This document shows positions 1 to 6,386 of a stretch of DNA of 8,106 bases, piece after piece. The stretch's first letter is position 1; each line of letters opens with the position of its first letter. Source of the DNA: UBA1563 sp041667115 (GTDB taxonomy: Bacteria > Bacteroidota > Ignavibacteria > Ignavibacteriales > Ignavibacteriaceae); the NCBI GenBank assembly GCA_041667115.1, contig JBAYFO010000092.1:1-8106 (forward strand). The letters run 5' to 3'. The position numbers and the translations under genes are program-made. The notes under the pieces are model-generated. The model saw nothing but the letters and a program-made list of their open reading frames with translations, did not search any database and was not told where the DNA came from.

Positions 1-1
1 T

Positions 2-1411
2 CTTCCTCAGCAGTTAAAAAATGATGAAGAAAAGTACATCACACTGCTTCATGAATATTATTTTGAACGGCAAACAAATTTCTTTAAAGAAAAACCGGAA
101 CAGAAAATAACTTCATTCGTTTTTAGAACTAGTGATGAGAAAAGAAAATACTTCGGTGCCGGAAATGCTGATGTTGCAAAACCCTGGTTGAACCAAATCT
201 ATTTATCGTTGGATTCGTACGAGCAAACAGTTAATCATGAATTAGCCCACGTCTTTGCTGGAAAGTGGAGCAATAATTTTTTAAAGATCGATGCGAACTA
301 TAACCCCGCAACCGTTGAAGGGATTGCCTGCGCAGCCGATCCGGTGTATGATGATTTGGATATTCACTACCTCGCTTTTCTTGCAACACAAAATAATTTG
401 AAGGTCAGTATTCAGAGTCTTTTTAGCGGATTTTCGTTCTTCACAAATGTTTCTTCTCTTTCTTACATTTATTCCGGTTCATTCTGCAAATTTATTATTG
501 ATAAGTACGGAATTAGTAAGTTCAAAGAGTTTTATCGCTATGGTGATTTTGAAAAGAGTTACGGAAAGAAACTTTCTTCGATCGTTTCCGAATATCAGAA
601 ATTTATCAGTACTGTAAATTATTCAAATCAAGTTCATACTGCGAATTATTATTTCGGACGGAAGCCGCTTGTGCAGAAAGTTTGTCCACGGTATCTAGCT
701 AATAAAACAAACGGCATCTACCGGTTGATAGAAGAAAAGGATTTTACCGCCGCAAAGCAAGAGATTCTTTCTATAAAAGATTACAATAAGAATTATTCTC
801 TGCTAAGCGGACTTGTTTTTTGTCTTGAGGAAGAGTATCCTCACCAAGTAGAAACTTTACTTGAAAAGAATTTGTTGAACTATAAAAACACTCCTTACTA
901 TTATCTGCTTCAATTAAAATTAGCGGATGAAAAAATAGTGAATGAAAAGTATGATGAAGCAAAAGTTATTCTGGATAGTTTGGCAACTTGGAACCCGACG
1001 GGAAGAGTGGAATCACGTATTAATCTTAGGAAAATATTGTTAACGAAGGTTGAGAGTGCGGCATCATTTTTCAAAGCAAAAGAGATTGACCGGTTTACGA
1101 TTCTGGTAAATGCATACAAAACTACTCCTTCACCGGCTTTGCTTCTTCCGCTGATTGATTTTGTCGATAAAGAAAAATTTAGTTATTCTTCTTTTAGAGA
1201 TTTAATTGGACAAACGAACATTGTAGTTACAAGCGAAGACTGGTATCCGGTTTTAGAACTTGTCAGGTTTACGATCAAGCATAATGATTTTGTCTCTGCT
1301 GAAAAATTCTTAAAAACATTGGGAAATATTATTCCTGGTTATGCTGCCGAAAGTTTGCGAAACGAAAAAGATAAACTTGTATGGTTTATCAAACATGAAG
1401 AGAAAAAATAA
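2..1411 (+). CDS. Gluzincin-type metallopeptidase (peptidase MA-like) with helical-repeat C-terminus, 5' partial
   Basis: The frame is open from the left edge to TAA at 1409-1411, so the start lies outside the window; 469 residues are visible. HELAH is at visible residues 79-83 (bases 236-250), and a Glu in VEGIA follows at residue 106 (317-319). That is the HExxH...E zinc-ligand layout of gluzincins, and the stretch after it (a GSF...IIDKYG-like segment, then FEKSYGKKL) resembles the peptidase MA-like group. From about residue 230 to the end the protein is helical, with paired-helix segments resembling TPR repeats and no recognisable catalytic motif. Peptide hydrolysis is inferred from the motif; substrate and location are unknown because any signal peptide or membrane anchor would lie upstream of the window. 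Its stop is six bases before cca, so the two are probably co-transcribed. Confidence 0.8.
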   Translation, partial: LPQQLKNDEEKYITLLHEYYFERQTNFFKEKPEQKITSFVFRTSDEKRKYFGAGNADVAKPWLNQIYLSLDSYEQTVNHELAHVFAGKWSNNFLKIDANYNPATVEGIACAADPVYDDLDIHYLAFLATQNNLKVSIQSLFSGFSFFTNVSSLSYIYSGSFCKFIIDKYGISKFKEFYRYGDFEKSYGKKLSSIVSEYQKFISTVNYSNQVHTANYYFGRKPLVQKVCPRYLANKTNGIYRLIEEKDFTAAKQEILSIKDYNKNYSLLSGLVFCLEEEYPHQVETLLEKNLLNYKNTPYYYLLQLKLADEKIVNEKYDEAKVILDSLATWNPTGRVESRINLRKILLTKVESAASFFKAKEIDRFTILVNAYKTTPSPALLLPLIDFVDKEKFSYSSFRDLIGQTNIVVTSEDWYPVLELVRFTIKHNDFVSAEKFLKTLGNIIPGYAAESLRNEKDKLVWFIKHEEKK

Positions 1412-1417
1412 GTTTAT

Positions 1418-2818
1418 ATGATAGATATTAGTCAAATAGAAAAGTCTTATCCTTTCATTAAGAAGATTGCCAAAGCTGCGGCAGAATTGAAGACTGAGCT
1501 TTATATCGTCGGCGGTTTTGTGCGCGACATTCTCCTTGAACGGGAAAAGAAAGAAATTGATTTTCTCGTGATCGGAGATGGAATTGCCTTTGCGGAACAA
1601 CTTTCCGATCAGATCGGCGGCGAAAAGGTTACGGTGTTTAAAACTTTTGGTACCGCACATTTTAGATATAATGATTTTGATTTGGAGTTTGTCGGCGCTA
1701 GAAAAGAATCATACGATAGAACTTCGCGCAAGCCGGTAGTAACAAACGGCTCCTTTTATGATGACATTTCCCGGCGTGATTTTACCATTAACACATTAGC
1801 GCTTTCACTTAATAAAAAAAATTATGGTGAGTTGATCGATACCTTCAACGGACTTGCTGATCTTGAGTTAAAACTTATCCGGACTACACTTAATCCGCAA
1901 GAGACTTTTGATGATGATCCTTTGCGCATTCTGCGTGCTTTCCGTTTTGCCGCGCAGTTGAACTTTACTGTTTCTGATGAAATTAAAATCGCTGCAAAAG
2001 CAATGGCTGAGCGCCTTAAAATAGTTTCTCAGGAAAGAATAACTGATGAATTTCTCAAAATACTTTCTTCTCCAAAACCATCCATCGGCTTAAAACTCCT
2101 TCAAGAAACCGAAGTGATGAAAGTTATTTTCCCGGAGTTCGCGAATCTTCAGGGAGTCGATCAGCGCCAGGATTTTCATCACAAGGATGTTTTTTATCAT
2201 ACGTGTAAAGTGGTTGATAATATTTCTCCCAATACAAATAATGTTTGGTTAAGGTTTGCGGCGGTAGTCCATGATATCGCTAAACCGCAGACAAAACGGT
2301 TCGTTGAAAATGTCGGCTGGACTTTCCACGGGCACGAAGACCTTGGCGCGAGATTGATGAAAGGAATTTTCACCCGCCTTAAACTTCCTTTTCATCAATT
2401 GGAATATATCCGTAAACTTGTACGGCTTCATCTGCGTCCCATTGCGTTGGCGAAAGAAGAAGTCACCGATTCCGCCGTTCGCCGCTTTATTGTTGAAGCG
2501 GGGGAGGACTTGCACGACCTTATTACTCTTTGCCGTGCCGATATTACAAGCAAAAATATGGAAAAGGTGAGTGAGTATCTTGCCAACTACGAACGGGTGA
2601 TGAACCGGGTTTTACAAGTGGAAGAGAAAGATAAACTGCGCGCGTTTCAATCTCCTGTACGCGGTGAAGAAATTATGGAAATATGCAATTTGAAACCATC
2701 GAAGAAAGTAGGCGAGATTAAAACTGCTATTGAAGATGCGATCCTTGACGGCATTATTCCCAACACGTATGAGGATGCGTTGAGTTATTTGTATAAGATT
2801 AAAGAGCAGTATTTGTGA
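1418..2818 (+). CDS. cca: CCA-adding tRNA nucleotidyltransferase with HD domain
   Basis: This 466-residue protein belongs to the class II nucleotidyltransferase family that builds or repairs the 3' CCA end of tRNAs in the cytoplasm from CTP and ATP. Visible motifs are GGFVRD (residues 32-37), the metal site EID (46-48), RRDFTIN (119-125, nucleotide discrimination), DDPLRILRAFRF (166-177, motif D region) and RITDEF near 207. A metal-dependent HD domain follows, with VVHD (H285, D286) and HGHED (304-308). The C-terminal segment from about 411 resembles the usual GEEIMEI..LKPS tail. Length and domain order fit HD-containing bacterial CCA enzymes. The first catalytic carboxylate is Glu46, where Asp is usual. 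Poly(A) polymerase activity, a property of close relatives, cannot be excluded by sequence alone. ATG 1418 directly follows the peptidase gene with no clear Shine-Dalgarno site. The last 16 codons are duplicated at 3571-3621. Confidence 0.93.
   Translation: MIDISQIEKSYPFIKKIAKAAAELKTELYIVGGFVRDILLEREKKEIDFLVIGDGIAFAEQLSDQIGGEKVTVFKTFGTAHFRYNDFDLEFVGARKESYDRTSRKPVVTNGSFYDDISRRDFTINTLALSLNKKNYGELIDTFNGLADLELKLIRTTLNPQETFDDDPLRILRAFRFAAQLNFTVSDEIKIAAKAMAERLKIVSQERITDEFLKILSSPKPSIGLKLLQETEVMKVIFPEFANLQGVDQRQDFHHKDVFYHTCKVVDNISPNTNNVWLRFAAVVHDIAKPQTKRFVENVGWTFHGHEDLGARLMKGIFTRLKLPFHQLEYIRKLVRLHLRPIALAKEEVTDSAVRRFIVEAGEDLHDLITLCRADITSKNMEKVSEYLANYERVMNRVLQVEEKDKLRAFQSPVRGEEIMEICNLKPSKKVGEIKTAIEDAILDGIIPNTYEDALSYLYKIKEQYL
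2768..2818 (+). repeat. Direct repeat, copy A: 3' end of intact cca
   Basis: These 51 bases (codons 451-466 plus stop) match 3571-3621 at 47 of 51 positions. The differences are two synonymous third positions (2779, 2812) and two bases that turn stop TGA into TAG. Weaker similarity reaches back to 2762. The two copies are 803 bases apart and bracket the toxin-antitoxin pair. Confidence 0.93.
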
Positions 2819-2872
2819 ATGAGATTTGGATACTTTTTTAGAGATGCAGAATCAAGTTTAATACTCTTGTAA

Positions 2873-2892
2873 ATGCATATAAATTTATGCAT
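2873..2892. promoter_or_regulatory. Candidate operator of the toxin-antitoxin operon
   Basis: An inverted repeat, ATGCATA - 6 bases - TATGCAT, lies 33 to 52 bases upstream of the antitoxin start. Ribbon-helix-helix antitoxins commonly repress their own operon by binding short palindromes near the promoter, so this is the best operator candidate in the leader. No convincing -33/-7 Bacteroidota or -35/-10 promoter could be fixed around it. The role is inferred from position and symmetry only. Confidence 0.4.
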
Positions 2893-2924
2893 ATTTTGAT
2901 CAACAATTTAGAACCGGAGTTTCT

Positions 2925-3179
2925 ATGTCCTCGCTTCAAACACAAAATAAAAAAGAACGTTTAAGTTTTTTTGTTGATTCGGAATTATCAAATAAAGTTA
3001 ATAGAATTTCAAAACAAACTAATTTAACTGTAAGTGATATAGCTCGAAAAGCTCTGCAAAACTTTGTTGTCCAGGTAGAGAATGAAAAAACCGATAAGGA
3101 ACTTGAAGCTGGCTATAAAGCCAATTATAATTATTATTTAAAATCTCAAGAAGAGTGGCAATATGCCGACAAGGGATAA
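2925..3179 (+). CDS. Ribbon-helix-helix antitoxin (MazE-like)
   Basis: This 84-residue protein is the likely antidote of the downstream MazF-type toxin. Residues about 11-48 fit a ribbon-helix-helix DNA-binding fold: a short strand (RLSFFVDSEL), then helix A (SNKVNRISKQTN), a turn and helix B (VSDIARKALQNFV). The C-terminal 35 residues are charged and end in EEWQYADKG, resembling the W...AD tail seen in MazE-type partners of MazF, which would be the toxin-neutralising segment. GGAG at 2916-2919 is five bases before ATG, a good ribosome binding site. The gene overlaps the toxin start by 17 bases, typical of coupled translation in such operons. The protein probably also represses the operon. 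It is chromosomal and sits immediately after cca between duplicated cca tails. Confidence 0.82.
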   Translation: MSSLQTQNKKERLSFFVDSELSNKVNRISKQTNLTVSDIARKALQNFVVQVENEKTDKELEAGYKANYNYYLKSQEEWQYADKG

Positions 3180-3543
3180 AGCGGGAATTATCGACCCACT
3201 TCTTCGGGGAGATGTGTATCTCGTCAATCTTGATCCAATTGTGGGTAAAGAAATTGGGAAAGCCCGTCCGGCGGTAATAATTCAAAATGATATTGGGAAT
3301 AAATTCAGTCCGGTTACAATTATTGCTCCGGTATCAAGTGTAAAAGAAATAACAAAACCTCTCCCGATTATGATTTTTCTTGAAAATGGGGAGGGCGGTT
3401 TAAAAGAAGAGAGCTACGTGGATTGCGGACAAATTAGAACGGTTGACAAGGAGGCAAGACTGATAACAAAATTTGGATCTTTGAACAAAACAAGAATGCT
3501 CGAGATTGATAAAGCGCTAAAGATATCCCTTTCCCTCCACTAA
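3163..3543 (+). CDS. MazF-type endoribonuclease toxin
   Basis: This 126-residue member of the MazF/PemK family would act as a sequence-specific mRNA interferase in the cytoplasm, held inactive by the upstream antitoxin. Family hallmarks are RGDVYLVNLDP (15-25), GKEIGKARPAVIIQND (28-43) and QIRTVDKEARL near 93-103. Arg35 aligns with catalytic Arg25 of Bacillus subtilis MazF. Position Thr48 of that enzyme aligns with Ser58, a conservative change. The C-terminus ALKISLSL also matches the family. About 14 residues precede RGD, slightly more than usual; ATG 3163 is kept because GAAGAG at 3150-3155 gives a plausible ribosome binding site and no later start exists before RGD. All expected family motifs are present, so the toxin looks intact. 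Cleavage specificity cannot be read from sequence. Confidence 0.9.
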   Translation: MPTRDKAGIIDPLLRGDVYLVNLDPIVGKEIGKARPAVIIQNDIGNKFSPVTIIAPVSSVKEITKPLPIMIFLENGEGGLKEESYVDCGQIRTVDKEARLITKFGSLNKTRMLEIDKALKISLSLH

Positions 3544-3564
3544 TTCATAAAACAATCCAGTCTA

Positions 3565-3621
3565 AACATATATGAGGATGCTTTGAGTTATTTGTATAAG
3601 ATTAAAGAGCAGTACTTGTAG
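3565..3621 (+). pseudogene. Relic copy of the cca 3' end
   Basis: Bases 3571-3621 translate as YEDALSYLYKIKEQYL followed by TAG, exactly the 16 C-terminal residues of the intact CCA enzyme. All base differences from the intact copy are synonymous or swap one stop codon for another. Upstream, 3565-3570 (Asn-Ile versus Asn-Thr) may extend the match by two codons; beyond that similarity is lost, and the toxin stop is only 21 bases away. The pattern suggests this tail once ended a working cca gene that had diverged, rather than being a fresh slippage copy. Confidence 0.9.
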
Positions 3622-3718
3622 AAAATCCTTTTGTGCTCTTTGGGTTTTTTCCCTTGTGAACTTAGTGGTAAAAAAACATTAACCACAAGGGGCACAAAGT
3701 TTTTCACAAAGGTCACAA
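3622..3718. repeat. Interspersed palindromic repeat, copy 1
   Basis: A ~97-base imperfect palindrome. The left arm contains TTGTGCTCTTTG and CTTAGTGGT; the right arm contains ACCACAAGG and CACAAAGGTCACAA. The reverse complement of the right arm (TTGTGACCTTTG...CCTTGTGGT) follows the left arm, so the RNA could fold into a long hairpin around an A-rich loop. Copy 2 is at 5567-5659 and a half copy at 4768-4782. It starts directly after the relic cca stop and ends 16 bases before the relic racemase stop, where it could terminate both convergent transcripts. It encodes no protein. Confidence 0.85.
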
Positions 3719-3734
3719 TAAGTTTTTCTCACGA

Positions 3735-3826
3735 TCACTCATTATGATTTCCAACAGGAAAATCTATTATTGCCGAAGTATGTATTAAAGTAGTATCAAA
3801 GAGGGGAACCGGCACATCTTTTAACT
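3735..3826 (-). pseudogene. Relic copy of the Asp/Glu racemase 3' end
   Basis: On the minus strand, 3818-3735 encodes 27 residues plus TGA that align without gaps to residues 207-233 plus TAA of the intact racemase at 4788-5489. Base identity is 75 of 84. Five residues differ (Ser/Pro, Ala/Thr, Val/Ile, Ala/Pro, Asp/His), three other changes are synonymous, and the stop codon differs. Similarity fades within eight bases beyond 3818. The copy lies in the same orientation as the intact gene, 1053 bases away, with the GWxTD gene between. The missing body of this copy, including both catalytic cysteines, is not in the window. Confidence 0.88.
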
Positions 3827-3914
3827 GTACCCCAAAAGATAGGAGTTGTTTTGGGCTTAATTTAAGGTGGATTTACATAGGTATAAATACCTGATTATTT
3901 TGTTAAAAATAATC
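3827..3914. other. Gene-free segment with three small inverted repeats
   Basis: Three inverted repeats are visible: CCCAAAA/TTTTGGG (3831-3837 with 3849-3855), AGGTAT-AA-ATACCT (3879-3892) and GATTATTTT-4-AAAATAATC (3893-3914). The last lies just downstream of the minus-strand GWxTD stop at 3918-3920 and could be a weak terminator, but its stem is AT-rich and no T-run follows. The first begins next to TGTACCCC at 3826-3833, right where racemase similarity ends, and may be the edge of an old insertion sequence. No open frame of interest is present. Confidence 0.4.
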
Positions 3915-3917
3915 TTC

Positions 3918-4514
3918 TTAATTGTATCTATATACTTTTGCATCAATCTTTTCATTATCCTCTGTTGAATAGATTTGTTCTTTTACTCCAAAACCCATTT
4001 TATCAGCAAAGACATACTTAACTTTCCCTGGCGCAATACTCACAAACATATTTGGCAGTTCTGGATGGACAGTTTTCTTATCATAAACCCATACCTCATA
4101 ATCTTGATAAATATTCACCGGTAAGTTGTTCATCGTCTCACTTATTATTTCATCCGGCGCACCATAGAGAATATAAGCTCTTGCTCTATCTGTCTGCCAA
4201 CCACCCAGATAAGTGTTGGCATACGTAAATCTCTTTACATATGTTTCTTTAAACTCATTTTCTTCAGTCGTTGTATTCGTATCTCTTCTCCACCAGAATT
4301 CAATTAAAAAATTATTTAATTCTTCTTCGCTGTTTAATAATTCTAAAGTCTGCTTTTCGTTAGATGTGGCAATATATTCAATGAAACATGTAACTTTTTC
4401 TTTGATTGTTCTTGATGGCTGAATACTTGAATAAAAATTATGTGGAGGCGTAGAGCAGCTGCTTAGAAAAATTGAAATTCCTGCAACTGTCAAAACTAAC
4501 TTATATTTTAGCAT
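3918..4514 (-). CDS. GWxTD-domain lipoprotein
   Basis: This 198-residue protein is probably membrane-anchored. From Met at 4514-4512 the N-terminus is a lipoprotein signal, MLKYKLVL followed by a hydrophobic core and the lipobox LSSC with Cys20. This start is preferred over an in-frame ATG at 4580, which would put a second hydrophobic segment in front, and GAGGA lies 11 bases upstream of it. The rest is a GWxTD domain: FLIEFWWRRD (69-78), ENEFKETYVKRFTYAN (85-100), GGWQTDRARAYILYGAPDEI (104-123) and, near the C-terminus, YVFADKMGFG. The domain is known from FCB-group secreted proteins and has no established biochemical activity. Family members are usually much longer, so this is a near-minimal, domain-only form. 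It lies between a relic and the intact end of the racemase gene and is AT-rich. Confidence 0.85.
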   Translation of the reverse strand: MLKYKLVLTVAGISIFLSSCSTPPHNFYSSIQPSRTIKEKVTCFIEYIATSNEKQTLELLNSEEELNNFLIEFWWRRDTNTTTEENEFKETYVKRFTYANTYLGGWQTDRARAYILYGAPDEIISETMNNLPVNIYQDYEVWVYDKKTVHPELPNMFVSIAPGKVKYVFADKMGFGVKEQIYSTEDNEKIDAKVYRYN

Positions 4515-4767
4515 AATGCGTTTAATCCTCAAGTTGAGCAATAATACTATAATTGTGATTGAGTATAAAAAGAAATTCATTAGAAGAATTAACCCTAAAG
4601 TCTATATTGTCGAAAATAAAATAAAAGTGGAGTATGTAATTAATATCTTTACTCGCGCTTATTATTCCGCCTATTTCTACAAAGAAATAATGCTCCGTCT
4701 TTCCTAACTATTTGTATGGACAAACTTATAATATTTTTTAATAGTTCTCAAGCTCTACTTAAAAATA

Positions 4768-4782
4768 TTTGTGCTCTTTGTG
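4768..4782. repeat. Half copy of the interspersed palindrome
   Basis: TTTGTGCTCTTTGTG matches the left arm of the palindromic repeat (compare 3630-3644 and 5575-5589) and ends five bases from the racemase stop at 4788-4790. No right arm follows. It suggests a full palindrome once sat beside this gene end and was cut when the neighbouring segment arrived. Confidence 0.5.
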
Positions 4783-4787
4783 CATTC

Positions 4788-5489
4788 TTACTCATTATCA
4801 TTTCCAACAGCAAAATCTACTATTGCCGAAGCATGTATTAACGTAGTGTCAAAGAGGGAAACCGGAACATCCTCTTGCTTAATCAGTATCGGAATTTCTG
4901 TACATCCCAATACAATTGCCTCCGCGCCTTCAGAAATTAGCGTTTTAATAATGCTGAGATATCTTTGCTTAGTTTCTTCTTTGAATATTTCCTTTGCCAT
5001 TTCATCAAGGATAGAGGAATGGATGAACTTCCGGTCTTCAAATTCCGGGATGATTGCCGATATGCAGTATTTTAATAATTTATCTTTATAAAAAGGCTGC
5101 TCCATTGTTATTCTTGTTCCGAGGAGTCCAACTTTTGTATAGTTATGTGCAGCAACTACCTTTGCGGTTTCTTCAGCGATATTAATAATAGGGATGTTTA
5201 TAATTTTTTGGATTTCATCCGCGATTATGTGAGGAGTATTAGCGCAGAAGACGATACAATCAGCGCCGGCTTGTTCAAGATTTTTAGAAATAGCAGTGAA
5301 TTTACCGGTAAGTTCTCCCCATTCTTTGGGGTCGGTAGGTGGATTGAATTCTGCAAAGTTCACGGAATAAAGAAGCATTTTAGCCGAACTTAAACCGCCT
5401 AATTTTTTATTTACTTGTTGATTTATTAACCTATAATAATCAACCGTTGAAACCCATGTAGTTCCACCTATTAAACCTAATGTTTTCAT
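4788..5489 (-). CDS. Aspartate/glutamate racemase family protein
   Basis: This 233-residue protein belongs to the cofactor-independent Asp/Glu racemase superfamily, which inverts the alpha carbon of an acidic amino acid using two cysteines. Both are present: Cys82 in FCANTPH (81-87) and Cys196 in GCTEIP (195-200). The N-terminal glycine-rich strand is GLIGGTTWVST (5-15), close to the GGMSWEST form seen in many relatives. Family length is about 230, so the gene is complete. AGAGG lies about eight bases before ATG, a good ribosome binding site. The substrate (L-Asp or L-Glu, or another amino acid) cannot be decided; glutamate racemase MurI is less similar by motif. Its last 27 codons are duplicated at 3735-3818. 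Confidence 0.88.
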   Translation of the reverse strand: MKTLGLIGGTTWVSTVDYYRLINQQVNKKLGGLSSAKMLLYSVNFAEFNPPTDPKEWGELTGKFTAISKNLEQAGADCIVFCANTPHIIADEIQKIINIPIINIAEETAKVVAAHNYTKVGLLGTRITMEQPFYKDKLLKYCISAIIPEFEDRKFIHSSILDEMAKEIFKEETKQRYLSIIKTLISEGAEAIVLGCTEIPILIKQEDVPVSLFDTTLIHASAIVDFAVGNDNE

Positions 5490-5566
5490 TTTATTACCTC
5501 TGCAATTTAATTGACCGATGAGAGATTACAATTATAACAAGAAAAATGTATCACAAATATAAGTCT

Positions 5567-5659
5567 AAAATCCTATTGTGTTCTTTGTGTTTTTCACTTG
5601 TGCCCTTAGTGGTAAAAACATTAACCACAAGGGGCACAAAGTTTACACAAAGGTCACAA
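5567..5659. repeat. Interspersed palindromic repeat, copy 2
   Basis: A ~93-base imperfect palindrome closely matching copy 1 at 3622-3718. It shares the left edge AAAATCCT, the centre TTAGTGGTAAAAA and the right arm ACCACAAGGGGCACAAAG, ending in GGTCACAA. It fills much of the 210-base gap between the membrane-protein stop (5700) and the racemase start (5489). Since both genes run leftward, it lies after the first and before the second and could attenuate or terminate read-through. Small differences in both arms show the copies have diverged but kept pairing. Confidence 0.85.
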
Positions 5660-5699
5660 GAAGCTCCTCTTCGGTTTTAGATGAATAATTATAAAAACG

Positions 5700-6296
5700 T
5701 TACAAAGGATGAACCGCTTGTCCCCGTGCGGCATTCCGGAACAACAACGCTGACGCAACCCAAAGAACTGCGAAGAATCCATTTACACCTAAGATCTCTG
5801 CCACGGAACTATTTGGAGACAAGTGCAAACCGGCTATCAGCGCAATTATAACCACCAACGCATGAGCGAATGCCATAGCGAACAAAGTCTTTACCATACC
5901 GTGTGGCTGCAAGCGAGAGATGATGGCACCGAAGATTCCGACAGCAAGTACTCCGATGTACATCAGGTTTGCAGGGTTGTCTTCGCTCCCAATGAGCCCC
6001 ACTGCAAGATTCGTCCAGACAAGGAGGAGCGCTGTAAAGACCGCAACACCAACAGCAGCCCGGTACATGATATTGCCCATCTTTCCCGCTACAAGTTTAT
6101 ACGTGAGTCCAGTGCAGAACAATAGCACCCATGCAACAACAAAATCGAAAAAACTCCAGTCCACTTCATCAGTAAACTGCATCGCCAACAAGGGCAGCAG
6201 CAATATGAACGCTGCCACTACCGCAACTCCGCCGGCGGATCGGTAAACTGTATTATTCGGCTTTATAGTCTTGAAGAATTCACTAAGTAATTTCAT
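5700..6296 (-). CDS. Multi-pass membrane protein of unknown function
   Basis: This 198-residue integral membrane protein has about six hydrophobic helices, near residues 20-41, 47-67, 78-101, 112-130, 134-158 and 166-187. The segment VYRSAGGVAVVAAFILLLP (17-35) resembles MYRAAVGVAVFTALLLVW (77-94), suggesting an internal duplication. A conserved-looking loop GSEDNPANLMY separates helices 3 and 4. I recognise it as a type of uncharacterised membrane protein and cannot name a function. The start ATG lacks a visible Shine-Dalgarno site. Base composition is clearly GC-richer (about 50% over 5941-6060 by count) than the flanking genes, which hints at acquisition from another genome or different selection. 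It stands alone between the repeat-filled gaps on either side. Confidence 0.8.
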   Translation of the reverse strand: MKLLSEFFKTIKPNNTVYRSAGGVAVVAAFILLLPLLAMQFTDEVDWSFFDFVVAWVLLFCTGLTYKLVAGKMGNIMYRAAVGVAVFTALLLVWTNLAVGLIGSEDNPANLMYIGVLAVGIFGAIISRLQPHGMVKTLFAMAFAHALVVIIALIAGLHLSPNSSVAEILGVNGFFAVLWVASALLFRNAARGQAVHPL

Positions 6297-6386
6297 AATA
6301 ATTAACTTTACTTATTGTGGTTATAATTTAAGATTCTGTAAAAATATTTCGCGCCCGTTGTGTTTTTACTTTTTAACCTAGGGTGC

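Noticed and set aside
3893..3914. Strong rho-independent terminator for the GWxTD gene
   Set aside because: The nine-base-pair stem has only two G-C pairs and no T-run follows on the minus strand, so it is listed only as an inverted repeat.
4515..4580. Longer GWxTD start at 4580
   Set aside because: It would place an extra hydrophobic segment before a clean lipoprotein signal peptide; the internal ATG 4514 has a plausible ribosome binding site.
4516..4707. Small plus-strand frame upstream of the GWxTD gene
   Set aside because: Low-complexity AT-rich translation with no ribosome binding site; it covers the leader of the divergent lipoprotein gene.
5823..6246. Two overlapping plus-strand frames inside the membrane-protein gene
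   Set aside because: They lie wholly opposite a well-supported membrane protein and show no family resemblance or start signals.
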